A stretch of 64,000 nt of DNA from assembly GCF_024499015.1 (NCBI RefSeq), contig NZ_CP098604.1, positions 4,836,001 to 4,900,000 on the forward strand, read 5' to 3'. This document shows positions 46,940 to 58,957 of the stretch, piece by piece (within the stretch, counting starts at the first letter, position 1; each line of letters begins with the position of its first letter). The notes under the pieces were generated by a model. The model was not told the origin of the DNA. It made no database searches and was given only the letters and a program-made list of their open reading frames with translations. Made by a program: the position numbers and the translations under genes. Source of the DNA: Xanthomonas hortorum pv. pelargonii (GTDB taxonomy: Bacteria; Pseudomonadota; Gammaproteobacteria; Xanthomonadales; Xanthomonadaceae).

Positions 46940-47836
46940 TCAGCCAGCCGCCGCCAACGCCTTGCCGACCTTGCTGCCGGTCTCGCGGCCGAGCAGTTGC
47001 GCCAGCCAGCGGCCGGTGCGGGCGAGGGCAGCCAGATCGATGCCGGTTTGCATGCCTGATCCGTGCAGCAGATAGACCACATCTTCGCTGGCCACGTTGC
47101 CGCTGGCGCCCTTGGCATACGGGCAACCGCCTGCGCCGGACACCGCCGCATCGACCACGCGCACGCCTTGCTCCAGGCAGGCGGCGATATTGGCCAGCGC
47201 CTGGCCATAGGTGTCGTGAAAGTGCACCGCCAATGCCTGCATCGGCACGGCTTGGGCCACTGCGGCCAGCATCTGGCGCGCCTTGACCGGCGTCCCGACG
47301 CCGATGGTGTCGCCCAGCGAAATTTCATAGCAGCCCAGCGCGTACAGCCGTTGCGCGACATCTACCACGTCGGCCACCGGCACGGCGCCCTGATACGGGC
47401 ACCCCAGCACGGTGGAGACGTAACCGCGCACGCGCACACCGTCGAGCGCGGCCTGTTCCAGCACCGGGCGAAAGCGCTCGATCGATTCGTCGATGCCGGC
47501 ATTGGTGTTGGTGCGATTGAAGGCTTCGGAGGCCGCAGTGAATACCGCCACTTCCTGCGCGCCGGCCGCGCGTGCCCGCACATAGCCCTGCAGGTTCGGC
47601 ACCAGCACCGGATAGGCAATCCCCGGCGCCTGGGTGATGCCGGCGAACACCTCGGCCGCATCGGCCAGTTGCGGCACCCAGCGCGGGCTGACGAAGCTGG
47701 TCGCTTCGATGGTGCGTAGCCCGGTGGCCGAAAGCCGATCGATCAAGGCGATCTTGTCGGCGGTCGCGATCGGCTGCGCTTCGTTCTGCAAGCCATCGCG
47801 CGGGCCGACTTCGACAATGCGCACGAACGCGCTCAT
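46940..47836 (-). CDS. mvaB: hydroxymethylglutaryl-CoA lyase
   Basis: This 298-residue HMGL-like TIM barrel cleaves HMG-CoA to acetyl-CoA and acetoacetate, the last step of leucine breakdown. Signatures are VRIVEVGPRDGLQNE, EATSFVSPRWVPQLADA, the metal-binding VHFHDTYGQALAN and the HMGL signature SGAGGCPYAKGASGNVASED containing the catalytic Cys. Its ATG overlaps the stop of the enoyl-CoA hydratase gene by 4 bp. Confidence 0.95.
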   Translation of the reverse strand: MSAFVRIVEVGPRDGLQNEAQPIATADKIALIDRLSATGLRTIEATSFVSPRWVPQLADAAEVFAGITQAPGIAYPVLVPNLQGYVRARAAGAQEVAVFTAASEAFNRTNTNAGIDESIERFRPVLEQAALDGVRVRGYVSTVLGCPYQGAVPVADVVDVAQRLYALGCYEISLGDTIGVGTPVKARQMLAAVAQAVPMQALAVHFHDTYGQALANIAACLEQGVRVVDAAVSGAGGCPYAKGASGNVASEDVVYLLHGSGMQTGIDLAALARTGRWLAQLLGRETGSKVGKALAAAG

Positions 47837-48663
47837 GCCATGTCCTCCGGCACCCAGGCTGGCGCGCGCTTGTCGAGAAAGGCGCTCAAGCCTTCCTGCC
47901 CCTCGGGCGAGACGCGCAGGCGCGCGATCCACGCGGCATTGGCCGCATCGATGGCATTGCGGTCGGCAGGCGGCAACACCGAACGCACCAGGGATTTGGC
48001 GCTGGCCGCCGCCAGTGGTGCGGCCGCCAGCAGCAAGCGGACCTGTCGCTCCACCGCGATGTCCAATTGATCGGCGGCAACCAGTTGATGCAACAGGCCC
48101 AGCAACTGCGCCGTGCTGGCGTCGAAAATTTCGGCAGTGGCGAACCAGCGCCGCGCCTGGCGCGCGCCGATCGCTGCAATCACATACGGCGAAATCACCG
48201 CCGGTAGCAGGCCGAGCTTGCTCTCGGTCAAGCCGAAGCGCGCCTCGGTGCAGCCGATCGCGATATCGCAGCACGCCACCAGGCCTACGCCGCCGCCGAA
48301 CGCGGCGCCATTGACGCGTGCGATGGTCGGCTTGGGCAATTCGTCGAGCGTGCGCATCAAACGTGCGAGCGCCAGTGCATCGGCAGCATTCTCGGCCTCG
48401 CTGGCGCTGGCCATGCCGCGCATCCAGTTCAGGTCCGCGCCGGCTGAGAAGGCGCCGCCTGCACCGGTGATCACGACCACCCGGATCTGCGCCGCCTGGC
48501 CGGCTTGCTGCAACGCCTCGGTGAGCGCGTTGATCAAGGTTGGGTCGAAGGCGTTGTGCACCGCCGGGCGGTTCAGACGCAGCGTGCGGACCGCTCCCTG
48601 GTCCTCCACGATCAAGCCGGTGTCCTGCATTGCATCGACGTCCATGAATGGGATGCGAACCAT
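47833..48663 (-). CDS. enoyl-CoA hydratase, probable methylglutaconyl-CoA hydratase
   Basis: This 276-residue crotonase-fold enzyme has the oxyanion-hole segments TGAGGAFSAGADLNWM and NGAAFGGGVGLVACCDIAIG and the helix ARFGLTESKLGLLPAVISPYV. Translational coupling to HMG-CoA lyase points to 3-methylglutaconyl-CoA hydration in the leucine pathway (LiuC-like). The start is uncertain: ATG 48663 (MVRIPFMDVD) is used; ATG 48630 (MQDTGLIVEDQG) is also possible. Confidence 0.87.
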   Translation of the reverse strand: MVRIPFMDVDAMQDTGLIVEDQGAVRTLRLNRPAVHNAFDPTLINALTEALQQAGQAAQIRVVVITGAGGAFSAGADLNWMRGMASASEAENAADALALARLMRTLDELPKPTIARVNGAAFGGGVGLVACCDIAIGCTEARFGLTESKLGLLPAVISPYVIAAIGARQARRWFATAEIFDASTAQLLGLLHQLVAADQLDIAVERQVRLLLAAAPLAAASAKSLVRSVLPPADRNAIDAANAAWIARLRVSPEGQEGLSAFLDKRAPAWVPEDMA

Positions 48664-48710
48664 GATAGCGGCACAGCTGGCCCCAGCCATGACGCGGTGC
48701 GTCGATGCTA

Positions 48711-48731
48711 GAATTGAGAACCATTCCTAAC
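48711..48731 (+). promoter_or_regulatory. Fur-box-like site before feoA
   Basis: GAATTGAGAACCATTCCTAAC contains the interrupted palindrome TTgaGAAccaTTCctAA, close to a Fur site. Its position directly before feoA suits iron repression of the feo operon, and it excludes the in-frame ATG at 48705 as the feoA start. Confidence 0.6.
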
Positions 48732-48746
48732 AATCAGGCCGTCTTT

Positions 48747-48995
48747 GTGACGTTGTCCGACATGCCTTTGCATCGCGCTGCCATTGTGGATTCGGTAGAG
48801 GATCGTCAGCCCAACGACACGATCGCCCGGCGCCTGCGCGAACTGGGCTTTGTCGCCGGCGAAGAAGTGACGGTGCTGGCAACCGGGCCGGTTGGACGCG
48901 AACCGTTGCTGGTGCAGGTCGGTTACACGCGGTTCGCCCTGCGGCGCAGTGAGGCTGCGCGCGTGCAGGTGCGCATCGAAGGAGCACAGGCATGA
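48747..48995 (+). CDS. feoA: ferrous iron transport protein A
   Basis: This is an about 82-residue SH3-like FeoA: MPLHRAAIVDSVEDRQPNDTIARRLRELGFVAGEEVTVLATGPVGREPLLVQVGYTRFALRRSEAARVQV. FeoA is a cytoplasmic partner of the FeoB transporter. GTG 48747 has AGG at suitable spacing; ATG 48762 is an alternative. Its stop overlaps the feoB ATG by 4 bp. Confidence 0.92.
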   Translation: MTLSDMPLHRAAIVDSVEDRQPNDTIARRLRELGFVAGEEVTVLATGPVGREPLLVQVGYTRFALRRSEAARVQVRIEGAQA

Positions 48996-50851
48996 ATGCG
49001 GTAAGCGTTCCGCTGCGCCTGGCTTTGGTCGGCAACCCCAACAGTGGCAAGACCGCGCTGTTCAACCAGCTGACCGGCAGCCGGCAGAAGGTGGCCAATT
49101 ACACCGGCGTCACCGTCGAGCGTAAGGAAGGACATTTCCGTGCGCCGTCCGGACGCGACTTCGCGGTACTGGATCTGCCCGGCGCCTACAGCCTGCAACC
49201 GGCCAGCCTGGACGAAGCGATCACCCGCGATCTGTGCCGTGGTTTCTATCCGGGCGAGCCGGCGCCAGACGTGTTGGTGTGCGTGATGGACGCGACCAAC
49301 CTGCGCCTGCATCTGCGTTTTGCGCTGGAGCTGCGCGAGTTGGGGCGGCCGATGATCGTGGCCTTGAACATGGTCGATGCCGCGCAGCGCCGCGGCATCG
49401 TCATCGACCTGCCGGCGCTGGAACAGGCGCTCGGTGTGCCGGTGGTGGAAACGGTGGCGGTACGCCGCGGCGGTGCCAAGGCGCTGGTGGAGCGCATCGA
49501 TGCGCAGGCCGCGCACCTGGTCGCACCGACCGCGACGCCGCCGGCCGGCGGTAACTATCACGCGCAGGTGCGGCAGATCCTGAGCGCATCGGTGACCATG
49601 CCCACCCGCACCTCGCGCGTGGACGACGCACTGGACTGCTGGTTACTGCATCCGATCTGGGGTCTGGTGACGCTGGCGGTGGTGATGTTCCTGATCTTTC
49701 AGGCGGTATACGCCTGGGCCACCCCAGTGATGGACCTGATCGATGTCGGCACCGCGATGCTGGGCGAGTGGGTGGGCACCACGCTGCCGGAGGGCCCGCT
49801 CAACAGCCTGCTCAAGGACGGCATCGTCACCGGCCTGGGCGGGGTGATCAAGTTCCTGCCGCAGATCCTGATCCTGTTCGCCTTCATCCTGGCGTTGGAA
49901 GAATCCGGCTATCTGCCGCGCGCGGCGTTTTTGCTGGATCGCATGATGGCCGCGGCCGGCTTGTCCGGGCGCTCGTTCATTCCCTTGCTGTCGAGTTTTG
50001 CGTGTGCGGTGCCGGGCATCATGTCCACGCGCAGCATCCAGGACCCGCGCGACCGGCTCGCCACCATCATGGTCGCGCCGTTGATGACCTGTTCGGCGCG
50101 CTTGCCGGTCTACGCGTTGCTGATCGGCGCCTTCATCCCGCAAAAAACCGTGTGGGGCATTTTCAATCAGCAGGGGCTGATCCTGTTCGCGCTGTATGCC
50201 GCGGCCATCGTCAGCGCGCTGCTGGTGTCGTGGACGATGAAGAAGTGGCGCCGCGACAAGAGCGAGCATCCATTGATGCTGGAGTTGCCGTCCTATCGCG
50301 TTCCGCAGCTGCGCGATCTGGCGCTGGGCTTGTGGGAACGTGCAGTGATCTTTCTCAAGCGCGTCGGCGGCATCATCCTGGCGCTGACCGTGCTGCTGTG
50401 GTTTCTGCTGTCGTTTCCGGCAGCGCCGGCCAATGCGACCTTGCCAGCAATCGACTACAGCTTTGCCGGCCGCATCGGGCATGCAATGTCGACCTTCTTC
50501 GCGCCGCTGGGCTTCAACTGGCAGATCTGTATCGCGCTTATTCCGGGCCTGGCCGCGCGCGAAGTGGCGGTGGCATCGCTGGCCACGGTCTACGCACTGT
50601 CGGCCGCAGATGACGATGCTGCCGCGCAAGCCTTGTCGCCGCTGATCAGCGATGGCTGGTCGCTGGCCACCGCACTGTCGCTGCTGGTCTGGTACATCTA
50701 CGCGCCGATGTGCATCTCCACGCTGGCGACCATCAAGCGCGAAACCAACTCGTGGAAGCAGATGACCATCAGCGCGGTGTACCTGTTCGCGCTGGCGTAT
50801 CTGGCCTCGCTGGTGACTTACCAAGTAGCCGTGCTGCTCGGAGCAGGCTGA
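48992..50851 (+). CDS. feoB: ferrous iron transporter FeoB
   Basis: This 619-residue inner-membrane Fe(II) transporter has an N-terminal G domain: G1 GNPNSGKTALFN, G2 GVTVERKEGHF, G3 DLPGAYSL and G4 ALNMVDAAQR. A GDI-like helical linker follows, then two Gate regions with several membrane helices (FIFQAVYAWATPVMDLI, SFACAVPGIMSTRSI and ALIPGLAAREVAVASLATVYAL). It is shorter than E. coli FeoB but complete for the family. Confidence 0.95.
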   Translation: MNAVSVPLRLALVGNPNSGKTALFNQLTGSRQKVANYTGVTVERKEGHFRAPSGRDFAVLDLPGAYSLQPASLDEAITRDLCRGFYPGEPAPDVLVCVMDATNLRLHLRFALELRELGRPMIVALNMVDAAQRRGIVIDLPALEQALGVPVVETVAVRRGGAKALVERIDAQAAHLVAPTATPPAGGNYHAQVRQILSASVTMPTRTSRVDDALDCWLLHPIWGLVTLAVVMFLIFQAVYAWATPVMDLIDVGTAMLGEWVGTTLPEGPLNSLLKDGIVTGLGGVIKFLPQILILFAFILALEESGYLPRAAFLLDRMMAAAGLSGRSFIPLLSSFACAVPGIMSTRSIQDPRDRLATIMVAPLMTCSARLPVYALLIGAFIPQKTVWGIFNQQGLILFALYAAAIVSALLVSWTMKKWRRDKSEHPLMLELPSYRVPQLRDLALGLWERAVIFLKRVGGIILALTVLLWFLLSFPAAPANATLPAIDYSFAGRIGHAMSTFFAPLGFNWQICIALIPGLAAREVAVASLATVYALSAADDDAAAQALSPLISDGWSLATALSLLVWYIYAPMCISTLATIKRETNSWKQMTISAVYLFALAYLASLVTYQVAVLLGAG

Positions 50852-50852
50852 G

Positions 50853-51107
50853 ATGGATCTCTCGCTCACGCTGCAATACGTGGTCATCGCATTCGCGGTG
50901 CTGCTGAGCCTGTGGGTGGTGATGAAGAAGCAGTTCCCCAGCGTCTTGCGGCGCATGCGTGGCGCGCTGGCGATCGGTCTGCTGCGCGATGGGCGACCTG
51001 CATGGATGCAATCGCTGGGCCGTCGCGTGGCACCGCCGGCGACGCAGGGCGCCGCAGCCTGCGGTGGTTGCGACAGCTGCGGGCCCACGCCGCCACGTAG
51101 TCACTGA
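50853..51107 (+). CDS. small Cys-rich membrane protein of the feo operon (DUF6587-like)
   Basis: This 84-residue protein has one N-terminal membrane helix (LQYVVIAFAVLLSLWVVM) and a C-terminal cysteine cluster ACGGCDSCGPTPP. It begins 1 bp after feoB, so it is part of the operon. The layout resembles the 'FeoB-associated Cys-rich membrane protein' type, which replaces FeoC in many bacteria. The CxxCxxC cluster could bind iron or a metal cofactor (inference). Confidence 0.8.
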   Translation: MDLSLTLQYVVIAFAVLLSLWVVMKKQFPSVLRRMRGALAIGLLRDGRPAWMQSLGRRVAPPATQGAAACGGCDSCGPTPPRSH

Positions 51108-51159
51108 ACGCGCTGCACTGCACAGCGCCTCGGCCACAGGCCTTCGCTATGCTTGACCG

Positions 51160-52362
51160 ATGACGACCTCCTTCCAGATCTCCCGACGTGCGCAGGCGCT
51201 AACCAGTTCGGCGATTCGCGAAATCCTCAAGATCACCGAGCGGCCGGAGGTGATTTCCTTCGCCGGTGGCTTGCCGTCGCCGGCCACCTTTCCGGTGGAG
51301 CGCATGCGTGCGGCCAGCGATCAGGTGCTGCGCGATGCGCCGCAGGCCGCGCTGCAATACGGCCCTACCGAAGGTTATGCGCCGCTGCGCGAATGGGTCG
51401 CCGCACGCCTGAGTCGTGACGGCGCCAGCATCCGCCCCAGCCAGGTGCTGATCACCACTGGCTCGCAGCAGGGCCTGGATTTGCTCGGCAAGGTCTTTAT
51501 CGACGAAGGCAGCAAGGTGCTGGTGGAAACCCCGAGCTATCTGGGTGCGTTGCAGGCATTTTCGTTGTTTCAGCCGGCGTTCGTCGGCATGCCGTCGGAC
51601 GAGGACGGCGTGGTGGTGGATGCGCTGGATCCGGCGATGCTGGCCGATGCGCGTTTTCTGTATTGCCTGCCGAATTTCCAGAATCCTACCGGGCGCCGCT
51701 TGCCTTTGGCACGGCGTCAGGCCTTGGTCGCACGCGCAGCTGAAGCGGGCGTGCCGATCGTTGAAGACGATCCATACGGCGAGCTGTACTACAGCGGCCA
51801 GCCGTTGCCGAGCCTGCTCTCGCTCAACCCGGAGGGCGTGATCTATATGGGCTCGTTCTCCAAGGTGCTCGCGCCCGGGCTGCGACTGGGCTATGTGGTC
51901 GCACCGGAGGCGGTGCTGGGCAAGCTGATTCAGGCCAAGCAGGCGGCCGATCTGCACACGCCTTCTTTCACCCAGCGCCTGGTCTACCAGACGCTGCAGG
52001 ACGATTTTCTCGAGACGCACATCCCGCAAATTCGCGCACTGTACGCGCGCCAGTGCAGCCTGATGCTGGAAGCGCTGGATCGCCATTTCCCGTCACAGGT
52101 GCAGTGGAACCGCCCAGAAGGCGGCATGTTCCTGTGGGTGACCCTGCCTCCCGGACTGGATGGCACCGCATTGCTGGCGCGTGCGATCGCGCGCAATGTC
52201 GCTTTCGTGCCTGGTGCGCCGTTCTACGCCACGTTGCCGCAGACCAATACCTTGCGGCTGTCGTTCGTGACGGTGCCGGGCGAGAAGATCGATGCCGGTA
52301 TCCAGATCCTGGGCGAGGTGTTGCGCGAAGCACTGGCCGAATTGCCAAGGCAGGGTGCATAA
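51160..52362 (+). CDS. PLP-dependent aminotransferase (2-aminoadipate/LysN-like)
   Basis: This 400-residue fold-type I aminotransferase has VISFAGGLPSPATFPVE, ALQYGPTEGYAPLREWVAARL and the PLP lysine in YMGSFSKVLAPGLRLGYVVAP (about residue 235). GMFLWVTLPPGLDG and the arginine in NTLRLSFVTV complete the fold. It belongs to the group with 2-aminoadipate and valine-pyruvate aminotransferases and lacks the GntR DNA-binding domain of MocR regulators. The exact substrate is unclear. Confidence 0.87.
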   Translation: MTTSFQISRRAQALTSSAIREILKITERPEVISFAGGLPSPATFPVERMRAASDQVLRDAPQAALQYGPTEGYAPLREWVAARLSRDGASIRPSQVLITTGSQQGLDLLGKVFIDEGSKVLVETPSYLGALQAFSLFQPAFVGMPSDEDGVVVDALDPAMLADARFLYCLPNFQNPTGRRLPLARRQALVARAAEAGVPIVEDDPYGELYYSGQPLPSLLSLNPEGVIYMGSFSKVLAPGLRLGYVVAPEAVLGKLIQAKQAADLHTPSFTQRLVYQTLQDDFLETHIPQIRALYARQCSLMLEALDRHFPSQVQWNRPEGGMFLWVTLPPGLDGTALLARAIARNVAFVPGAPFYATLPQTNTLRLSFVTVPGEKIDAGIQILGEVLREALAELPRQGA

Positions 52363-52435
52363 CGAAGGCCGGCACGTCACTGCAAAGCGCACCGATTGCG
52401 CCAACGCCCGCACTGCTCGGCGCTTTTGCGATTTT

Positions 52436-52463
52436 CGAACCCCCAATCCCGAACCCCCAATCC
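52436..52463. repeat. tandem 14-bp repeat
   Basis: CGAACCCCCAATCC occurs twice head to tail (52436-52449 and 52450-52463) in the gap before dapB. It resembles the GGGAATGGGGAATCG units at 45919. Confidence 0.7.
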
Positions 52464-52506
52464 CGGCTATCCTGTACAACCCACATCGCCTAGCTAGCCT
52501 GCCGCC

Positions 52507-53223
52507 ATGACAACGTCTCCTGTGAAAGTTCTGATCCATGGCGCCTCCGGGCGGATGGGCAAGGCATTGCTGCGACTGGCCGCCGAAGACGAGGGCTTGC
52601 ACGTCGTCGGTGCGGTGGTGGGGCGTTCGCCGTCGCAACGCGTGGTGGACGGCGTACCGTACTTTGCCGCCAGCGAACTCGGCGGTGCGCCGGCCTTCGA
52701 TGTGGCAATCGACTTCAGCCTGCCGCCAGGCTTCGCGCCGATCCTGGCCTTGTGTGCGCAACGCGGCAAACCACTGGTGTCCGGCACCACCGGGCTGGAC
52801 GATGCGCAGCGTGCTGCGTTGCTCGATGCCGCAGGCAAGATCCCGTTGGTGTGGGCGTCCAACTTCAGTCTGGGTGTCGCGGTGCTCACCGAGCTGGTTG
52901 AGCGTGCCGCCGGCAGTCTGCCGGGTTGGGATTGCGATATCGTCGAGGCGCATCACGTGCACAAGCAGGACGCGCCATCCGGCACCGCACTGACGCTGGG
53001 CGAAGCGGCCACCGGTAGTGGCGCGCAGCCGCGCTTCGCCAGCCTGCGTGCCGGCGATATCGTCGGCGAGCACACGGTGCAGTTCACCGGGCTGGGCGAG
53101 CGGGTGGAACTGATTCACCGCGCCAGCAACCGCGACATCTTCGCGCGTGGTGCGCTGCATGCGGCCAAGTGCCTGATCGGCAAGCCGGCCGGCAGCTATC
53201 GGGTGCGCGACCTGGTGCTGTAA
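52507..53223 (+). CDS. dapB: 4-hydroxy-tetrahydrodipicolinate reductase
   Basis: This 238-residue NAD(P)H enzyme of lysine/diaminopimelate synthesis has the Rossmann motif [24 protein letters not shown] and the DHDPR signature [21 protein letters not shown] with the catalytic His pair. It ends REVRDLVL-type (YRVRDLVL). ATG 52507 follows the repeat-containing gap. It lies 239 bp before carA, in the order common to proteobacteria (dapB-carA-carB). Confidence 0.95.
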   Translation: MTTSPVKVLIHGASGRMGKALLRLAAEDEGLHVVGAVVGRSPSQRVVDGVPYFAASELGGAPAFDVAIDFSLPPGFAPILALCAQRGKPLVSGTTGLDDAQRAALLDAAGKIPLVWASNFSLGVAVLTELVERAAGSLPGWDCDIVEAHHVHKQDAPSGTALTLGEAATGSGAQPRFASLRAGDIVGEHTVQFTGLGERVELIHRASNRDIFARGALHAAKCLIGKPAGSYRVRDLVL

Positions 53224-53462
53224 CCCGGCACGCAACCGCGCATGAATGGCGAGCTGCTCCAGCAGCGCATTCACTTCGCTGTTGCGATGTCACTGCAGCA
53301 TCGGGTGCTCTTCAGGCTGGCATGCCGGGGCACTTGCCTTTACAATTCTCGCTTGCCCGAACCAGCGTCGGACCGGTCCTCAGCACCGCGTCCGCGCTTT
53401 GCTGCAACCGGAATTTGGCCGGAAGCGCATCGGAGTCCCAGGCAGCCAGAGCGAGACCCCAC
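53224..53462. other. dapB-carA intergenic region
   Basis: This 239-bp gap should carry the carAB promoter. I find no clear -35/-10 pair, arginine or pyrimidine operator, or strong terminator, and no small gene with good support. Confidence 0.4.
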
Positions 53463-54590
53463 GTGACCCAACCCGCAATCCTTGTCCTCGAAGACGGCAC
53501 CGTGTTCGAGGGCGAATCCGTAGGCGCCAACGGGCTTTCCGTCGGCGAAGTGGTGTTCAACACCGCCATGACCGGTTATCAGGAAGTCCTGACCGATCCC
53601 TCCTATGCCCGCCAGATGGTCACGCTGACCTATCCGCATATCGGCAACACCGGTTTCACCGATCAGGACGACGAGGCCACAAAGATCTGGGCCGCCGGCC
53701 TGATCGTGCGCGATGTGCCGCGTCGTCCCAGCAGCTGGCGTAGCGAAGTGGCTTTGCCGGAATGGCTGCAGGCCCGCGGTGTGGTGGCCATTTCCGGCAT
53801 CGACACGCGCAAGCTGACCCGCCTGCTGCGGCAGAAGGGCGCCCAGAACGGCGCGCTGATGGCCGGCGAGATCGACGTGGAAAAGGCGCTGGAAGCGGCG
53901 CGCAGTTTCCCCGGTCTGAAGGGCATGGACCTGGCCAAGGTGGTTTCCACCGAGACCCGCTACAACTGGCAGGAGGGCTCGCTGGATCTGAACTCCGACA
54001 CCTTCGCGCGGGCCGAGCTGAAATACAAAGTTGTCGCGTACGACTACGGCGTCAAGCTCAACATCCTGCGCATGCTGGCCGATCGTGGTTGTGACGTCAC
54101 CGTGGTGCCGGCACGCACGCCGGTGGCCGAGGTGCTGGCGATGAATCCGGACGGCGTGTTCCTGTCCAACGGCCCGGGCGATCCGGAGCCGTGCGATTAC
54201 GCCATCAGCGCGATCCAGGAATTGATTGCCAAGAAGGTGCCAACCTTCGGCATCTGCCTGGGCCATCAGCTGCTGGCGCTGGCCGCCGGTGCCAGCACGG
54301 TCAAGATGGCCACCGGCCACCATGGCGCCAACCATCCGGTGCAGGATCTGGATGGCGGGCGAGTGATGATCACCTCGCAGAACCATGGTTTCGCGGTTGA
54401 CGAAAGCACGTTGCCGGCCAATGTGCGGGTGACCCATCGGTCGCTGTTCGATGGCACTAACCAGGGCATCGCGCTGACCGATGCACCGGCGTTCTCGTTC
54501 CAGGGTCACCCGGAAGCTTCGCCGGGCCCGCGCGATGTGGGGCCGTTGTTCGATCGGTTTACTGCGTTGATGGCCGAGGCAAAGTCTTGA
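53463..54590 (+). CDS. carA: carbamoyl-phosphate synthase small subunit
   Basis: This 375-residue glutaminase subunit (GTG start 53463: [19 protein letters not shown]) feeds ammonia to CarB. The N-terminal CPSase_sm_chain region has [35 protein letters not shown]. The class I GATase domain has the nucleophile in [17 protein letters not shown] (about residue 263) and the His/Glu in [11 protein letters not shown] (about 348). The upstream in-frame extension lacks family resemblance. Confidence 0.96.
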   Translation: MTQPAILVLEDGTVFEGESVGANGLSVGEVVFNTAMTGYQEVLTDPSYARQMVTLTYPHIGNTGFTDQDDEATKIWAAGLIVRDVPRRPSSWRSEVALPEWLQARGVVAISGIDTRKLTRLLRQKGAQNGALMAGEIDVEKALEAARSFPGLKGMDLAKVVSTETRYNWQEGSLDLNSDTFARAELKYKVVAYDYGVKLNILRMLADRGCDVTVVPARTPVAEVLAMNPDGVFLSNGPGDPEPCDYAISAIQELIAKKVPTFGICLGHQLLALAAGASTVKMATGHHGANHPVQDLDGGRVMITSQNHGFAVDESTLPANVRVTHRSLFDGTNQGIALTDAPAFSFQGHPEASPGPRDVGPLFDRFTALMAEAKS

Positions 54591-55141
54591 TGCGGGTGTG
54601 CCTGCTGCTGGCGCTGTCCTGCACGGTGGGCGCAGTGCATGCCGCGCCGGCCAGCGATGGCGCGGTCAAGACCCTGCTGACCCGGTTGGGTATGGGCGGG
54701 CTTGGAACCGACATGGCCGAATTGACGGTCAAGAGCACGCCATCCTTGAGCGCTCTGGATGATGCGCAGCGCGTCTGCGCGCGCAAGCCGATCCAGGACA
54801 TGATCGACCAAGGCTTTCGCAGCTCGATGATCACCGGTCTCGGCGACGACGGCGAGCAGGTGGTTGCAGATTGGGCGCGGTTTCTGGATACCTCCGCAGG
54901 CAAGTCGCTGGCGAGCGCGTTTGCCGGTTCCAACGCGCAGACGATCGCCGACAGGGCCGGTGCAGGCCTGGACCAGAAGGCACGTGCCGAGCTGGACACG
55001 TTCCTGCGCAGCCCCTCCGGCGCCCGTCTGATGGCCGCGCTGGATGCCGCCTCGCCGATGCCCGACGACCACGAAGCACGCATGGCGAAAGACCTGAAGG
55101 CGCAGTGCGGAATCGTGCTGACCGCCGATGACGTTTCCTGA
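54590..55141 (+). CDS. small secreted protein between carA and carB
   Basis: This 183-residue protein has a signal peptide ([20 protein letters not shown]). Its body (LLTRLGMGGLGTDMAELTVKSTPSLSALDDAQRVCARKPIQDMI...FLRSPSGARLMAALDAA...CGIVLTADDVS) has two cysteines. I recognise no family with confidence. Its ATG shares the last base of the carA stop (TGATG), so it is translated with carA, and carB follows 57 bp later. A secreted protein inside the carAB operon has no obvious role in carbamoyl phosphate synthesis. Confidence 0.82.
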   Translation: MRVCLLLALSCTVGAVHAAPASDGAVKTLLTRLGMGGLGTDMAELTVKSTPSLSALDDAQRVCARKPIQDMIDQGFRSSMITGLGDDGEQVVADWARFLDTSAGKSLASAFAGSNAQTIADRAGAGLDQKARAELDTFLRSPSGARLMAALDAASPMPDDHEARMAKDLKAQCGIVLTADDVS

Positions 55142-55198
55142 TCGACAGCGTCCGATCACTCCCCATATTTGTCACGCTGTCCAGACTTAGAGAAGACA

Positions 55199-58437
<3,239 letters not shown>

Positions 58438-58441
<4 letters not shown>

Positions 58442-58914
58442 GAGCACCCATGACCGCGAAGGGCGCCCAGCGTCTGCGCGAAGAACTCGATCAGCTGAAG
58501 TCGGTCAAGCGCCCGGCGGTGATCAGCGCGATCGCCGAAGCGCGTGCGCACGGCGATCTGAAGGAAAACGCCGAGTACCACGCCGCGCGCGAGCAGCAGA
58601 GCTTTATCGAAGGCCGCATCAAGCAGCTGGAAGGCGAGCTCTCGCATGCCGAGATCATCGACATCACCAAGTTGTCGGCCGGCAACAAGATCGTGTTCGG
58701 CGCCACCGTGACGCTGGCCGACACCGAGACCGACGAAGAGAAGCGCTACCAGATCGTTGGCGATCTGGAAGCGGACATCAAGCTGGGCATGATCGCGATC
58801 TCCTCGCCATTGGCACGTGCGTTGATCGGCAAGCTGGAGGGCGATTCAGTCACCATCGACGCGCCGGCCGGCCAGCGCGAGTACGAAGTCGTCAGCGTTG
58901 CCTATCTAGATTGA
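58438..58914 (+). CDS. greA: transcript cleavage factor GreA
   Basis: This 158-residue factor rescues backtracked RNA polymerase. The N-terminal coiled coil ([61 protein letters not shown]) carries the acidic tip residues in [11 protein letters not shown]. The C-terminal FKBP-like domain includes [25 protein letters not shown] and [25 protein letters not shown]. Its start overlaps the carB stop (ATGA). Confidence 0.96.
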
Positions 58915-58957
58915 TTGCCTGGACTGATCGACTGCCATTGATCGACGCCACCGACCG

